Origin: Perognathus longimembris pacificus
Taxonomy: Eukaryota; Chordata; Mammalia; Rodentia; Heteromyidae
Reading direction: 5' to 3'
NCBI RefSeq assembly: GCF_023159225.1
Contig: NC_063174.1
Location: 29,719,983 to 29,783,982, forward strand
DNA length: 64,000 nucleotides
Below, one piece after another: positions 33,140-44,174 of the stretch. The first letter of the stretch is position 1. Each line of letters begins with the position of its first letter. Both the position numbers and the translations under genes were made by a program. The notes below the pieces were generated by a model. It was not told the origin of the DNA, did not search any database, and was given only the letters and a program-made list of their open reading frames with translations.

Positions 33140-33145
33140 GTTGTC

Positions 33146-34080
33146 TGTACTACTGTATTTCAGCTTTTGCTTTTGAGTTCCAGCAGAAGTGACGTGTGAT
33201 GATGATGTTAGTGATGAGAGTCTAAACAGTTTGACTGCATTGGAGTCAATGTTTATGGGTACACAAACCCAGGTATGATGCACATGACTCACCAGGCCAT
33301 ACAAATCACTGGTATTTTATATCAAGCCAAGAGTTTTCTTTTAGTGTCTTATGTTTCAAGTACCCACATTGTTTCCTTTAACCTTTCCATGCTTTTGTTG
33401 TGATTGACAAAACAAAAGAGTTTTGTGTGTCTTGCCTACTTGGACAAAGGTCAGTACTTTTGCTGTCTTCACAAGAGACACACAAACGGTTCTTTTAAAG
33501 TTCAGATGTGTGTATCTTACTAAATGTTCCTTCCAAGAGCTTGGGGGTTTTCACAAGGTAAAATTTAAACTAGAAATTATTTCTTATAGAAATTGGTAAT
33601 TACATTGCTGTCAGTCTGATAAATAGGAAGTCTGTAAACTATTCTTTTAATTTTTATTATGAACTATTCCTTGGATGACTATAATGTATTCATTATAACA
33701 TTAAACATAAAATCAGTTATAGTTATTTTCCAAAAGCATATTCTAGGTTTACATGAAAGATTTCCAATAGACATCATTACATTAAATGAGGAAAACCAGC
33801 ACAAAGGGAAAACATGAAATGCATATAATACTTGCAAAGAAAAAAAATGGAAGAAATTGAATTTTTCTTTGATCTAACTGAGGTTCCATTAAATCCTTTC
33901 TTAATTTCTTTTAAACTGCTTCATGAATACATGTAATATTAACTTGCTTCTGAGTTACTAAAGCTTGTCTCTGTGAAGGATGTCAAGATTTTATGTCAAG
34001 ATTTGATCATTTGTCTTGGCTAAGAACATCTTAACTATAATCCTCATTGGATAATGCAATGGATCAATGAATTGACAGAG
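33146..34080. other. AT-rich unassigned sequence
   Basis: Nothing beyond short fortuitous open frames was recognised. Confidence 0.4.
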
Positions 34081-34081
34081 G

Positions 34082-34312
34082 GCTGGTTGTGATAGTGCCT
34101 TTCCATGGTCCCACCTAAGCATGAAGCAAAGATAAGAGAATTGTAATTCAAGGCTAGCCCAGGCAAAAAAGCAAAAGATTCTACTGGAAAAAAATGACTA
34201 AAGTAAACAGGGTTAAGTGTATGGATCAGCCAGTAGCATGCATGCCTAAAAAGCAGGAGGTCCTGAGTTTAAGTCCCAACATGACCCAAAATTTTTAAAT
34301 AAAAAAATAAAA
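34082..34312 (+). mobile_element. old B1/ID composite SINE
   Basis: GCTGGTTGTGATAGTGCCTT and TTCAAGGCTAGCCCAGGC form a degenerate 7SL head. CAGCCAGTAGCATGCATGCC and GTCCTGAGTTTAAGTCCC form an ID-like second monomer. An A-rich tail follows. Confidence 0.55.
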
Positions 34313-34734
34313 GAAGTGGCAGAATATAATCTTCAGCCTCCATTTATGTATTTGTTGAAAGATAGTCAATGAAAAGTGAGAACGTAATGAGGCTATTGGA
34401 CAATATTTCATAGGGAAACAAATATTCGCCTAAAATTGAACTACTTTAGAAGGCTGCTATCTTGTCTATATTTAACCTTGTCTTTCCACAAGGTACTCCT
34501 TGCTATACTTTACTAAATTTACAGAGATAGGTTACTTGATGAGTCACTGGCAAAAATATTCTTCCTGAAAATGAAACCATTAATCCCAATTTAAAAAAAA
34601 AGAATTATCAAAAAGCCAAACTCTTACCACTACTAAATAAGGCATCATTTCAAGCTGGAAGCTAATTCGTTTTCTTTTTAATGACAAATAAAACTGACAT
34701 GGAAGGATTTTTTTCTGCTTCCATTTTTGCTTTC

Positions 34735-35275
34735 CTGAAATCTCTTCCCTATATTGCAACAAGAACAAAACACACCTCTAATCATATCACCCCCCCCCAA
34801 TAAAAATCTCCAGTGGCTTTCCATCACATTTAAAGTGAAATAAAACAAAAATTCTATACTTCTCCTATGTGTGTCATGTTCTTCCTTCCTCAGCATGCCA
34901 GACATCCCAGAGTTCCTTCTGTTCCTGGATGTGACATGCTTACTTCTACCACAAAGCGTTGATCTTTCCTGGAATATTGTCCTTAGTCCTTCCAATGACA
35001 TCTTCCTTCAGTCATTCAGGGTTGTCCAGCTGCTACCTCATCTAACAGGCTTACTCTGACCAAGTCATGTGAAGTAACCTGTCCTTTGCCCTGCCTGCCT
35101 TTGTTCTGCTTCCTTTACAGCAAAACCTCTCTCTACAGTGCCCTTGTTTGCTTTCTGTTGACCCCAAGTAAACCTGAAAACACCTCTTTTCACCATGGTA
35201 TCTCTAGTATCTAAAGCTAAGTCTGGCATAACCCAGGGGGTCAATACCTGTTGGTTGAGTAAAATGCATAGTGAC
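34735..35275 (+). mobile_element. L2 LINE 3' region remnant
   Basis: TCTCCAGTGGCTTTCCATCA, TCATGTTCTTCCTTCCTCAG, GAGTTCCTTCTGTTCCTGG, TACCTCATCTAACAGGCTTA and GTCTGGCATAACCCAGG occur in L2 3' order. Confidence 0.65.
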
Positions 35276-35327
35276 TCAAGTTCTATGATTTAAAATTATA
35301 CCTACCGAAGCATTTAAAATATAGAAA

Positions 35328-35565
35328 TAGCTGGGCACCAGTGGCTCATGCTTATAATCCTAGCTACTCAGAAGGCTGAGATATAAGGACCTTGGTCCAA
35401 AGTCTGCCCAGGCAAACAAATCCAACAAATCTCCGATTAACCAGCAAAATGCCAGAAGTGGAGGTGTAGCTCAAGTATTAAAATGCCAGCCTTGAGCAAA
35501 GAAGCTAAGTGACAGTTCTAGGTCCTGGAGTCAAGACCCAATGCTGTCCATAAAAGAAAAAGGAA
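35328..35565 (+). mobile_element. 7SL-headed Geo SINE
   Basis: AGCTGGGCACCAGTGGCTCA to a degenerate end CAATGCTGTCC plus A-rich tail. It is more diverged than most copies. Confidence 0.8.
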
Positions 35566-35569
35566 AGAA

Positions 35570-36305
35570 AAAAAGAAGTGGGACTTTGGAACCTGTTTGT
35601 GAAGCACTGTAAGAATAATCTTAAGTTTAGATGTGAAACCAAATGGCCACCTCTGGCACACAAGGAGTCAGCAATGATGGGGGAGGCAGAACTCTATCAG
35701 AGGACCTTGGACCCCTGATCATTCATACAGGTGCTCCTATGGCTCCTCCTTAAGCCAAACGACTAGAAATCACACATTTTGGAAAGAACTATTACTGCCC
35801 AGTACCTGGCAACTCTACTAGGAACTTATAACTAAGCCTGTATAACTAAGCCTAGATGGTGTTTACTTATGTACCATAAATTGTTACTAAAAAATCAAAT
35901 TATATGCTTAAAAATCACAGGCACATTTTCTTTTGAATCCACATACTACTGGGTCTAGGACAATGCACAGAATCTCATCTGCTTTATGCATAGTAGGTCA
36001 TTGTTCTCTCTTCAAGATGAAGAAACCAAGCCAGCTCAAGAAAACATTTTCAATTAACTTGTCCACAACCTAGATAGATCAGAGATGACCTTTGAAAAAG
36101 TCAACTCTTTTGCAGTGGTCAATATGAGCCGCAATATGTTTTAAAATCACTATTGCTTTGGGTGTCTTCAAATGGAACAAATATACTCTACCTCTCCATA
36201 TTTCCCTCTGTTTCCTAATTGCATTATACTTAGCCTGATATGACATTTATGTAAGCTTTATATAAGCAGTTTGATCCTGACAGAGATACTCAAGTTTTCA
36301 GAGTT
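35570..36305. other. unassigned sequence
   Basis: No gene or repeat was recognised. Confidence 0.4.
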
Positions 36306-36307
36306 GG

Positions 36308-36394
36308 GTTTTTTTTTTAGTGTTGAAAATCAAATCCAGTGGGCTTCATGCATGCTTGACAAGCACTCTGCCACTCAGCTACACTGCCAGCCAT
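36308..36394 (-). mobile_element. ID-type SINE monomer, antisense
   Basis: A T run is followed by CATGCTTGACAAGCACTCTG and CTACACTGCCAGCC, an antisense tRNA-derived monomer. Confidence 0.6.
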
Positions 36395-36559
36395 TGAAAT
36401 TTGAGTTTCTAATGTTAATTGAAGCCATCTAATTACCTCCTGCTTCTCTACAACCAACTCCCTCCCTCCTTCTTCAACTGCAAGAGGCCTAAGGCTCTCC
36501 AATCACACAGAATAAAGGTGAGAGGAATCATGGGTAATGTGCTGGTTTCAGCTCTTTTT

Positions 36560-36760
36560 CTTGTTTTTTGTCAGTCCTGGGGCTTGAACTCAGGGCCTGA
36601 GCACTGTCCCTGGCTTCTTTTTGTTTAAGGCTAGCACTCTACCGCTTGAGCCACAGCGCCACTTCTGGCTTTTTCTATATATGTGATGCTGAGGAATAGA
36701 ACCTAGGGCTTCATGTATACGAGGCAAGCACTCTTGCCAGTAGGCCATATTCCCAGCCCC
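36560..36760 (-). mobile_element. IDL-Geo SINE, antisense
   Basis: TTTGTCAGTCCTGGGGCTTG to GCCATATTCCCAGCCCC, a complete dimer. Confidence 0.9.
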
Positions 36761-36899
36761 TGGTATTAGTTCTTATTACCTGTGATTTCTAGAAAGTGTG
36801 TGGAAAATGAGTGTGTATTAGATGAAGGTAGGAGTGAACTCTTTATGCAGAAAGGGCAGGAGCATGGAGAAGACAGCTGAAAGCAAAATTAGAGGAAAA

Positions 36900-37030
36900 G
36901 TGCTTAAATAGGAGAGAGCAAGGGAAAGGGTGACCTGGTCCAAAAAGAAATGTACTCACTTCATGACTGATGAAACTGTAACCCTCTGTTTATCACCTTT
37001 ATAATAACAATAAGAAATAGAAAAAGAATA
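36900..37030 (+). mobile_element. L1 3'UTR end fragment
   Basis: CCAAAAAGAAATGTACTCAC, GAAACTGTAACCCTCTG and TTTATCACCTTTATAATAAC match the terminal L1 3'UTR seen at 17.7 kb. About 130 bp, severely 5'-truncated. Confidence 0.7.
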
Positions 37031-37239
37031 AACCTGAAAACAAAGTAATCATGATTTTAGCAGCATTGGCATTTGTCCTGTGCAATGTATTATTCTGCTT
37101 CTTCACAAGATATCACCAGTAAAAATAACATTGTTGGGATTGTTCTTTCTTGTTACTGTGCTTGAATTTTCGGTGGAATGGTGAACTGGAAATAATCTCA
37201 AGGAGAAAGCCAATCATCTCCCTAAGGTCCAGCCAGCCT

Positions 37240-37420
37240 CTGCAACAGGAAAAGCAGAGATTTGAGAATCAGACAATCCTAAATATGCAAAAGAGCTCTT
37301 TTACTTCTTTGTAAAATGGAAAAAGTACAATAACTCCCTAGTATACTTGTTATGAGCATTAAAAACAATAACAGCCATAGTGACCTAGTACACAACTCAG
37401 TACATTCTAGGTCAAGGATC
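37240..37420 (+). mobile_element. probable MIR remnant
   Basis: TTTTACTTCTTTGTAAAATG and TATGAGCATTAAAAACAATA resemble the MIR core and 3' part. Strongly diverged. Confidence 0.4.
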
Positions 37421-37616
37421 TTTCCCCCTTTCTTTATATTGACTTAAAATTCTCCTTAATTCTCATGAATTCATTCTAGATCTATCTGAAGAAAACTAGA
37501 TGATTCTGCAACTCATGGTGATCCTGGCAAATGTTTAACAAGCAGCTCTCCAAATGTTGTTCTGGTGAAATGTCTGTTGGCCAACATGTTCATTGAAAGT
37601 AAAAGAAAATCAAACA

Positions 37617-37851
37617 TGAGCCAGGCACTGGCGGCTCATGCATGTTATCCTAACTACTCAGGAGGCTGAGATCTGAGGATTATTGTTTAAAGCCAGATCA
37701 GGCAGGAAAGTTAGTGAGACTTTTTATCTACAACTAAGCAGCAAAAACAAAAACCCCACAAGTGGCACTGTGGCTCAAGTGGTGGAATGCCAGCCTTGAG
37801 CAAAAAAGCTAAGGAACAATGTGCAAGATTTGAGTTCAAGCCCCAGTATTG

Positions 37852-37902
<51 letters not shown>
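37617..37902 (+). mobile_element. 7SL-headed Geo SINE with (AC)n tail
   Basis: GAGCCAGGCACTGGCGGCTC to GAGTTCAAGCCCCAGTATTG, followed by a 50-bp (CA)n run (37853-37902) in the tail position. Confidence 0.9.
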
Positions 37903-38297
37903 AGAAGTTTATCAATGATAAGACTGAAATTCCAGGCTCACACTGACACATAGTCACACATGGCTAGAGAAGATGTTTGTTGTTGTTTTCTTAAATGACC
38001 TTTTTATGAAGGAAGACAACTTGTTCTTATGCCATATGACAGTCTCTTTAGATCCTACTGGCCAGAATTGTCCTAAGTCAGAGATTCCTGTTTTTTCATA
38101 TCATGATGCAAATAGAAAACTCATGTTGTTGTTGTTTTTATGACAAAAGAGATATCTGGATGAGGCTATTTGGGGCTAGATGAGACCATCGCAGGATTTC
38201 AGCATGTCAGTCACACTCTAATGTCATCAACACTTTGTCATATCTATGACCTATTTGATACATACTGCTGTATGTTAACAGACAGGTTGGTATAAGG

Positions 38298-38797
38298 TCA
38301 TTCTTCACATGACACCATTTTAATCAATGACAGACCACATACCCAATGGTAGTCCCATAAGACTATAACAGAGATGAAAAGTCCCTGTCACACACTGACA
38401 TCACAGGTGATGAAATCCTAGAGCCCTGTATTCATCCTGTTGTGGTGATGCTGGTATAAACTTATTGCCCTGGCCATGATATAACAGTCTGACACATACA
38501 GTTATGTATAGTGTATAACAACTGAGAATGATGACAAATAATGCTACCATTTGTGTCCTTTTTACCATTACTTTAGAGTGCATGCCACTTATAAAACAAA
38601 TTTGCTGTAAAACAGTATGCTTGTTACTCTAAGTAGGCAGCACCTGCCTAGATCTCAAATTCATCCCATTTCTAGATTGCATCAGGAGGCCATGTTGACT
38701 GATTGACCTACACTAGTTAGGTTTGTGTACATATACACTATGACTAATGGCCTAACAAGTTCTCAAAATACACCTCATCATTAAGAAACTCCTGTCT
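38298..38797 (+). mobile_element. ancient DNA transposon remnant, Tigger-like
   Basis: The order ATGACAGACCACATACCCAA, GTAGTCCCATAAGACTATAA, TTGTGGTGATGCTGGTATAA, ACATACAGTTATGTATAGTG, TAGGTTTGTGTACATATACA and CTCCTGTC follows a common internally deleted mammalian mariner/Tigger-type element. It is non-coding and old. Confidence 0.6.
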
Positions 38798-39214
38798 ATA
38801 CACTACTAAAGAGAGTGGAAGGAGAAGATCTGGCAAGGAAGAGGAACTAGGTAGTGGTAGGCGCAACCAATGGTGTCAGTCATATTTTCCCAAGTACCTG
38901 ATTCATTCTGGTTCTCATGGTACATCCTGGGAAAAGGTATTTTTGTGATGGATGAAACTGAAGTGAGTAGAGCCCATCTGGCACAATGGACATACACCCA
39001 TCAGTGTCCTGTCAAACGTTTAACAGCTTCCCCAACGTAGTTCTGAAATGTCTATCAGTTAACATGTTTACTGATGGTAAAAACAAAACAGCAACTATGT
39101 GAGTTAGTGCTTGTTTGCCAATAATACTATTGACTTGGTTGATGAACTAGATGTTTTTGAGCTGCTCATCACATAAAAGCCATAGAAACAAAATACTTAG
39201 CCTATTTCCTCTTC

Positions 39215-39310
39215 AGTTTCTTTCTTTTTGTTTTTTTGCGGGGTAAATAAGGATTTTATTGAGCAAGATGGTACAGACGTGCCAGGGCTGCACTCAAGGT
39301 CGGGATCTCA
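39215..39310 (-). pseudogene. possible processed mRNA 3' end, antisense
   Basis: On the minus strand, GCTCAATAAAATCCTTATTT is followed within 20 bases by an A-rich tail (the T-rich run 39215-39238 on +). An AATAAA lies at 39255-39260. A short minus-strand frame ending at that signal region (roughly 39259-39360, ...LHLEIPTLSAALARLYHLAQ) is open. No target duplication was found and the parent is not recognised. It could be chance sequence. Confidence 0.35.
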
Positions 39311-39624
39311 AGGTGCAGCCTCTTCACTTTCTTAAATACAATCAGCAAAGCAATAAATCAAGCCCTGATCTGTTATTTTTGCTAATTTCTATGGTGCACA
39401 TACATTCTTTATGGTCATTTTCAAGCTATGAAAGTGAGATCACTGAGTGTGTCCTTAGAGCTGTGCAGTCACATATTACAGAGAATTTCTACCTCCCAGG
39501 TGCAGGCATAACATATTTAAATGACTTCAAGAACCTAAAATGTATTAAGGCGATTGCAAAGCAGGGAGTCTTATTGTGTTAACTTTATTTCAAATGTATT
39601 TACTGAGAAGCTAACATAGGTTTT

Positions 39625-39920
39625 ACCTTTTAGTACTGGCGTCTGAACTTAGTATAAGGACTATGCCACTTGACTTGGGGATCCACCTCTTCTTACTTTA
39701 GGTTTTCATTGATTTATTTGTTCTTATGTAAGAGCTCATATTTTTGCCTGGATTCAGCCTGGACCATGATCCTGCTGCCTAAGCCTCCTACATAGCAGTG
39801 TGTTCTCACACTGTGCTTTTTTGTTGAGATGGAATCTCTCATTAACTTTTTGCCCAAGCTAACCTTGAATTATAATAAATAGCTATACAGATATGAGCCA
39901 CCACATCTGACCCATGGGGT
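39625..39920 (-). mobile_element. old B4-like SINE, antisense
   Basis: AGTACTGGCGTCTGAACTTA (ID-like) and GCTAACCTTGAATTATAATA ... GAGCCACCACATCTGACCC (7SL-like), strongly diverged. Confidence 0.5.
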
Positions 39921-39939
39921 GGAGCGGGTGGTTAGTGAG

Positions 39940-40205
39940 GTGATTGAACTCCCCTTGAGCTTGCTCACTTGACACTCTTTCCACTTGGGCCATGCCACTG
40001 GGCCTGCTTTTTGCTTTTTATTTTGGAAAATCTTGTGGAGTTTTCTGTCTACCTTGGCTTCAAATCATGATCTTCTGAATCTCAGCCTCCTGAGTAATTA
40101 AATTCAGAGCATAAGCTACTATCACATGGCAATTATTTTCTCAGGAATTGAATTCAGGGCCTGAGTTAGCTAGCCAGGTGTGCTACCACTGGAAGTATGA
40201 TTCCA
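39940..40205 (-). mobile_element. degenerate Geo/7SL-headed SINE, antisense
   Basis: CTCAGCCTCCTGAGTAATTA and CTACCTTGGCTTCAAATCAT mark the head. A further ID-like antisense piece is at about 40,140-40,205 (GAATTGAATTCAGGGCCTGA). Confidence 0.5.
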
Positions 40206-40732
40206 GCATGTAATTTTTAATACTGTGATTAACAAACAGCTGACAAATTTTCTGAAATTCAACAATCTGCTTTCTTGAGCACACAAGCTAGTTCCCCATA
40301 CTACTACCTAACGCAAAGGTCAATGTTCTTCCTCCCCTTCCCTCTTCCTGCCACTGCCTTTTATACTAGCATGTAAATGCTAGTTGTGATCTATAATGAT
40401 GCTTAGTTACTGCTTCTCTAGTGCTCAGTTTTCTGTAAAGGATGAGTGAGCACAACGGCCTTTGACCTGCATACCCACTAAATTTTTAAGAGGGTGAAAC
40501 TGGTTGGTCTCCTATGGGACAGTTTGTAAACTGTAGCACTAGATACTGATAAAGGGCTTTATTATGCTGGCCATTTATTTCATCACGTTATTTCATCAGG
40601 CCACTATTGTTAAGGATGTAAAAATGTGTTGCCACTTCAATAGTGTGGTTTAGTATGAGATCTTCCAGAATGCCCAGAATAGACAGTAAACTCCAAGGAG
40701 ATTGTTCTCAAGGACTCATCTAGTCTGCTAGT

Positions 40733-40998
40733 CTTTGTGTGTTTGTGTACACATGCACACCCACATGTGTGTGCACATGCACCAATACTGGGGTTTGAAC
40801 TTAGGACTTTGCACTCTTGCTTGGCTTTTTCACTCAATTGACAATCTACCACTTAATCCACACATTCATTTCTGGCTTTTGCTAGTTAATTGGAGATTAG
40901 GATCTCACAGATTCATCTCCCTGGACAGGCTTTTAACCAGGATCTTCAGATCTCAGCCTCCCGAGTAGCCAGGATTACAAGTGTGAGCCACCAACTCC
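40733..40998 (-). mobile_element. 7SL-headed Geo SINE, antisense, TG/CA tail
   Basis: An alternating TG/CA stretch (40733-40782) precedes AATACTGGGGTTTGAACTTA. CAGCCTCCCGAGTAGCCAGG to GTGAGCCACCAACTCC is the head. Confidence 0.8.
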
Positions 40999-41024
40999 TG
41001 AATAGTTCGCTAGCCTTTAATGAG

Positions 41025-41105
41025 AGTAGGGCTAGGAATGTAGCTCAGCAGTATGCTCTTGTCCAGCGTGCACCAGGTCCTAGATCCAAGCCCCAGCCCT
41101 GAAGA
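41025..41105 (+). mobile_element. ID-type SINE monomer
   Basis: GGGCTAGGAATGTAGCTCAG to CTAGATCCAAGCCCCAGCCC is a tRNA-Ala/ID-like monomer with clear A-box and B-box regions. Confidence 0.65.
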
Positions 41106-41374
41106 CAAGAATAGTCCCCTATATTGGGGGAAAAACTGTTTCTTGAAAGATTTATCATGTACTGTTTTGTAACCTGTTGGATTGTCTAATGGGGCCTTGC
41201 CCTGGGATTGGAATGCTTATCACTTTCAATAGCTAAAGACTCTTTTATTTTTATTTTGAAAACTGCTTTGCTTTAGAGGCATCACGAGGTTATTTGGTAT
41301 ATTCTCCTCTGCTGGAGATGGCTTCCTATTTGCTAATTAAATACCCCAGTTGAAATGCTATCTACACCTGTGAC

Positions 41375-41765
41375 TATGAAATATTTGCCTGAAAGTTTGC
41401 TAAACTTCTCTCTGGCCTGTACACAGCTCTTTCTTGCCAAGCTCTTTTCATGTCAGGCCCTTTGCTTAGCAGACAACCTCCTATCTCTGCCTTTTAGCCT
41501 CTGCTCACCAATTAGGATGACTCCTCATTCTTCAGCTCAAATGCTCCCTTCTTAGAGAGGTCTTTCCGGAACACCTCTGTCAGTTTCCTCATTTTCCTTA
41601 TTGTCTTCACAAGGCTAATCACAATCTGCGATTTCCCATTTATTTGTTGACTTCTTTGACTATGGTCCTCAGGAGAGGGTCAGTTCCTTGAGAAACTTGC
41701 CCTCCAGCATCCAGCACAGTGCCTGGCATAATAATTTATTTGAACAAATGAACATAGCTGACAAT
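41375..41765 (+). mobile_element. L2 LINE 3' end remnant
   Basis: TTCAGCTCAAATGCTCCCTT, AGAGAGGTCTTTCCGGAACA, CAGGAGAGGGTCAGTTCCTT and CACAGTGCCTGGCATAATAA follow the L2 3' consensus closely. Confidence 0.8.
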
Positions 41766-42149
41766 GTTATAAGGCTATGATCACGTGCAGTTATACTGAA
41801 ATGAAAGCCTATACTAAAGACTTGGGCTGGACTACCTTAAGTTGCTCAGTATTTCCCACATTTTTCTCTTACAGGCTAGAAAGAGACATCATGGTTTCAC
41901 AAGACCCACCCCCCCTTCCTGGCCTGCCTTAGCCAAGCTGTCTCTGTGATGTCACACAGGACAAGATTCTTTACTCCTTTTCATTCTGTAATAGTGTGAA
42001 AACAACAAAATTTTTCATAACATGATACAGTGAGGGGGAGGGAAGGGGGCACACCCCCTCCCCTGAACAAAATTAGTTTAGGGATACTATTTGTTCACAT
42101 GTTCAGGAGAAAATAGGTGGCAGATACAGCATGTTTGGACTAAGCTAAT

Positions 42150-42275
42150 GAGAATACAAACTAGAAGAATGAAGAAAAGAAAAGCAAGAGAAATAAAAAG
42201 AAAACAGAAGAGAGGGAGAAGAGAGAATAGAAGAAAAAAAAGAAGTGAGAGTATGAAGTGGCTGAGGGAAAGAAA
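42150..42275 (+). repeat. purine-rich tract
   Basis: Nearly pure A/G over about 120 bp. It generates a K/R-rich open frame (42091-42354) that I do not regard as a gene. Confidence 0.75.
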
Positions 42276-42279
42276 GTAT

Positions 42280-42670
42280 AATCCTGGTAGAGGAGGAGTC
42301 AGAGGAAGAAAGCATTGGACCCAAGTTCTGCTTAACTTTGTAAATGGTAGGTAGTGACTGACTTTGGTGTAGAATGCACGATGCCTCAGGGATAAGGAAT
42401 TGTCAGGGATTCCACAGAGGCCTCACTAAAATTCCTGACGTATTTTCAGATGCTCAGGCAAGGTCATCTCAGGGGTAATTCTCCTGGATGTATTCATAAT
42501 AGTAATTTGGGGAAATGGAGTAGAAATCAGTATTGTGGAGAAAAGGGAGAGAGGGAGAGAGAGTAAGTAAACAGCACATTAGCCTCCAAACTACAGAGCC
42601 TGTCCTCAACACAAATCTCTCAGTTCTTCAGCAATTAGTACACAGAAAACACAGGACTTAGAAGTCAATC
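42280..42670. other. unassigned sequence
   Basis: No gene or repeat was recognised apart from a short GAGA run near 42,545-42,565. Confidence 0.4.
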
Positions 42671-42672
42671 TG

Positions 42673-42920
42673 GCCAGGCACTGATGGCTCATGCCTGTAA
42701 CCCTAGCTACTTAGAAGGCTAAGAGGACTGCAGTTCAAAGCCAGCCCAGACAGGAAAGTCCATGAGACTCTGATCTCCAGTTAACCATTAGAAAGACAGA
42801 AGTAGAGCTGTGACTCAAAGTGGTAGAGGGCTAACCTTGGGTTAAAAAAAAAAAAAGCTCAAAGAATCATGCCCAGGCCCAAGTTCAAACCCCATGACTA
42901 ACAACAACAACAACAACAAA
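42673..42920 (+). mobile_element. 7SL-headed Geo SINE with (AAC)n tail
   Basis: GGCCAGGCACTGATGGCTCA to AAACCCCATGACTAAC, followed by a short (AAC)n tail. Confidence 0.87.
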
Positions 42921-42966
42921 AATCAACCTGCCACTAATCTTTTCCTCTGTCTTAACTGAAATATAA

Positions 42967-43375
42967 AAAGATTTTGCTAGGTGCTAGTGGCCCCATACCT
43001 GTAATCCTAGCTACTCAAGAGATTGAGTTCTGAGAATCAGGGTTCAAAGCTAGCCTAGGCAGGGAAGTCGATGAGAATCTTTTCTCCAATTAAGCATCAA
43101 AAAAAAAAAATTGTTAGGGGCTGGGGATATAGCCTAGTGGCAAGAGTGCCTGCCTCGGATACACGAGGCCCTAGGTTCGATTCCCCAGCACCACATATAC
43201 AGAAAACGGCCAGAAGCGGCGCTGTGGCTCAAGTGGCAGAGTGCTAGCCTTGAGCGGGAAGAAGCCAGGGACAGTGTTCAGGCCCTGAGTCCAAGGCCCA
43301 GGACTGGCAAAAAAAAAAAAAAAAAAAAAAAATTGTTGTTCAGCTGGCCCTGAGTTCAAGCTCCAGTACTGGCAC
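42967..43375 (+). mobile_element. 7SL-headed Geo SINE split by a young IDL-Geo
   Basis: The head (GCTAGGTGCTAGTGGCCCCA ... CTCCAATTAAGCATCAAAAA) is at 42967-43116. The remaining Geo end (CTGGCCCTGAGTTCAAGCTC CAGTACTGGC) is at 43341-43375. Most of its Geo half is missing as well. Confidence 0.78.
43117..43332 (+). mobile_element. very young IDL-Geo SINE
   Basis: GGGGCTGGGGATATAGCCTA, TGCCTCGGATACACGAGGCC, GAGCGGGAAGAAGCC and GGCCCAGGACTGGC plus A24. The duplication AAAAATTGTT lies on both sides. The body differs from the 59,247 copy at only two positions by eye. Confidence 0.94.
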
Positions 43376-43509
43376 ATAAACAAATAAATTTCCAAAGCAG
43401 GGTAGGATAGTCTTATTATAGACCTATAGAAATCATATGCTACAATCATAGCCAAAATATTCCTACTAGTGGTTCATAAAAATTTACTGTGAAACATCTC
43501 CAGTATGAG

Positions 43510-44000
43510 CTGGAGGCACAAGCAAAATCATATAGTTAAAAAAATTTAACTGTTTCTCCCTATATTCTTTTCTCTTAGTCCCCTCCTCTTTTGCATAAGT
43601 TTTAATAAGAAAAATATAGTAGCCACATTTATTCAGGTAAATTTAGGATATTTTTACTCCATATTTTCAAATGTTAATTTTGTAGCTCATAGATTTTGTG
43701 GCTTGTTTCAAATTATCCCTGCAAACTGTAAATAACAAATAGCTGTTGAGGGAGCAGCTTGATTGGAAGCCTGTGGTACACTACTCAGACTCCTTCAAAA
43801 ATCTCTTTATGTCCTTATTTTCTTCTATTTATTCTGCTCCCATTGAGCCAGGTTCTCCTACAATAAGACAGATATGGAAGCTATGAAATCCTGGAAGGAG
43901 GAAGCTAAAAGATTGGGCAAGACCTTACAAATCTCTCTAGTCCACTATAGTGCCACTGGTGACCCAGAATCTGTCTTCTGAAAAAGAAAAATTTTAAAGC
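43510..44000. other. unassigned sequence
   Basis: No gene or repeat was recognised. Confidence 0.4.
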
Positions 44001-44007
44001 ACACTAC

Positions 44008-44170
44008 TGGAGGCTAGGAATATGGCTTATGGGTAGAGTGCTTGCCTTGCATGCATGAAGCCCTGTGTTCCTCAGCACCACATAAATAGAAAAGGCCGGA
44101 AGTGGTGCTGTGGTTCAAGTGGTAGAGTGCAAGCCTTGAGCAAAAAGAAGCCAGGAAAAAAAAAAAAAAG
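44008..44170 (+). mobile_element. IDL-Geo SINE, 3'-shortened
   Basis: GGAGGCTAGGAATATGGCTT to GAGCAAAAAGAAGCCAGG, directly followed by an A run. The last ~45 bases of the Geo half are missing, and a few bases before CTCAGCACCAC are deleted. Confidence 0.85.
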
Positions 44171-44174
44171 GCAC

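Noticed and set aside
41025..41105. A tRNA gene
   Set aside because: A-box and B-box-like motifs are present, but the sequence cannot close a tRNA cloverleaf and matches the ID-type SINE family.
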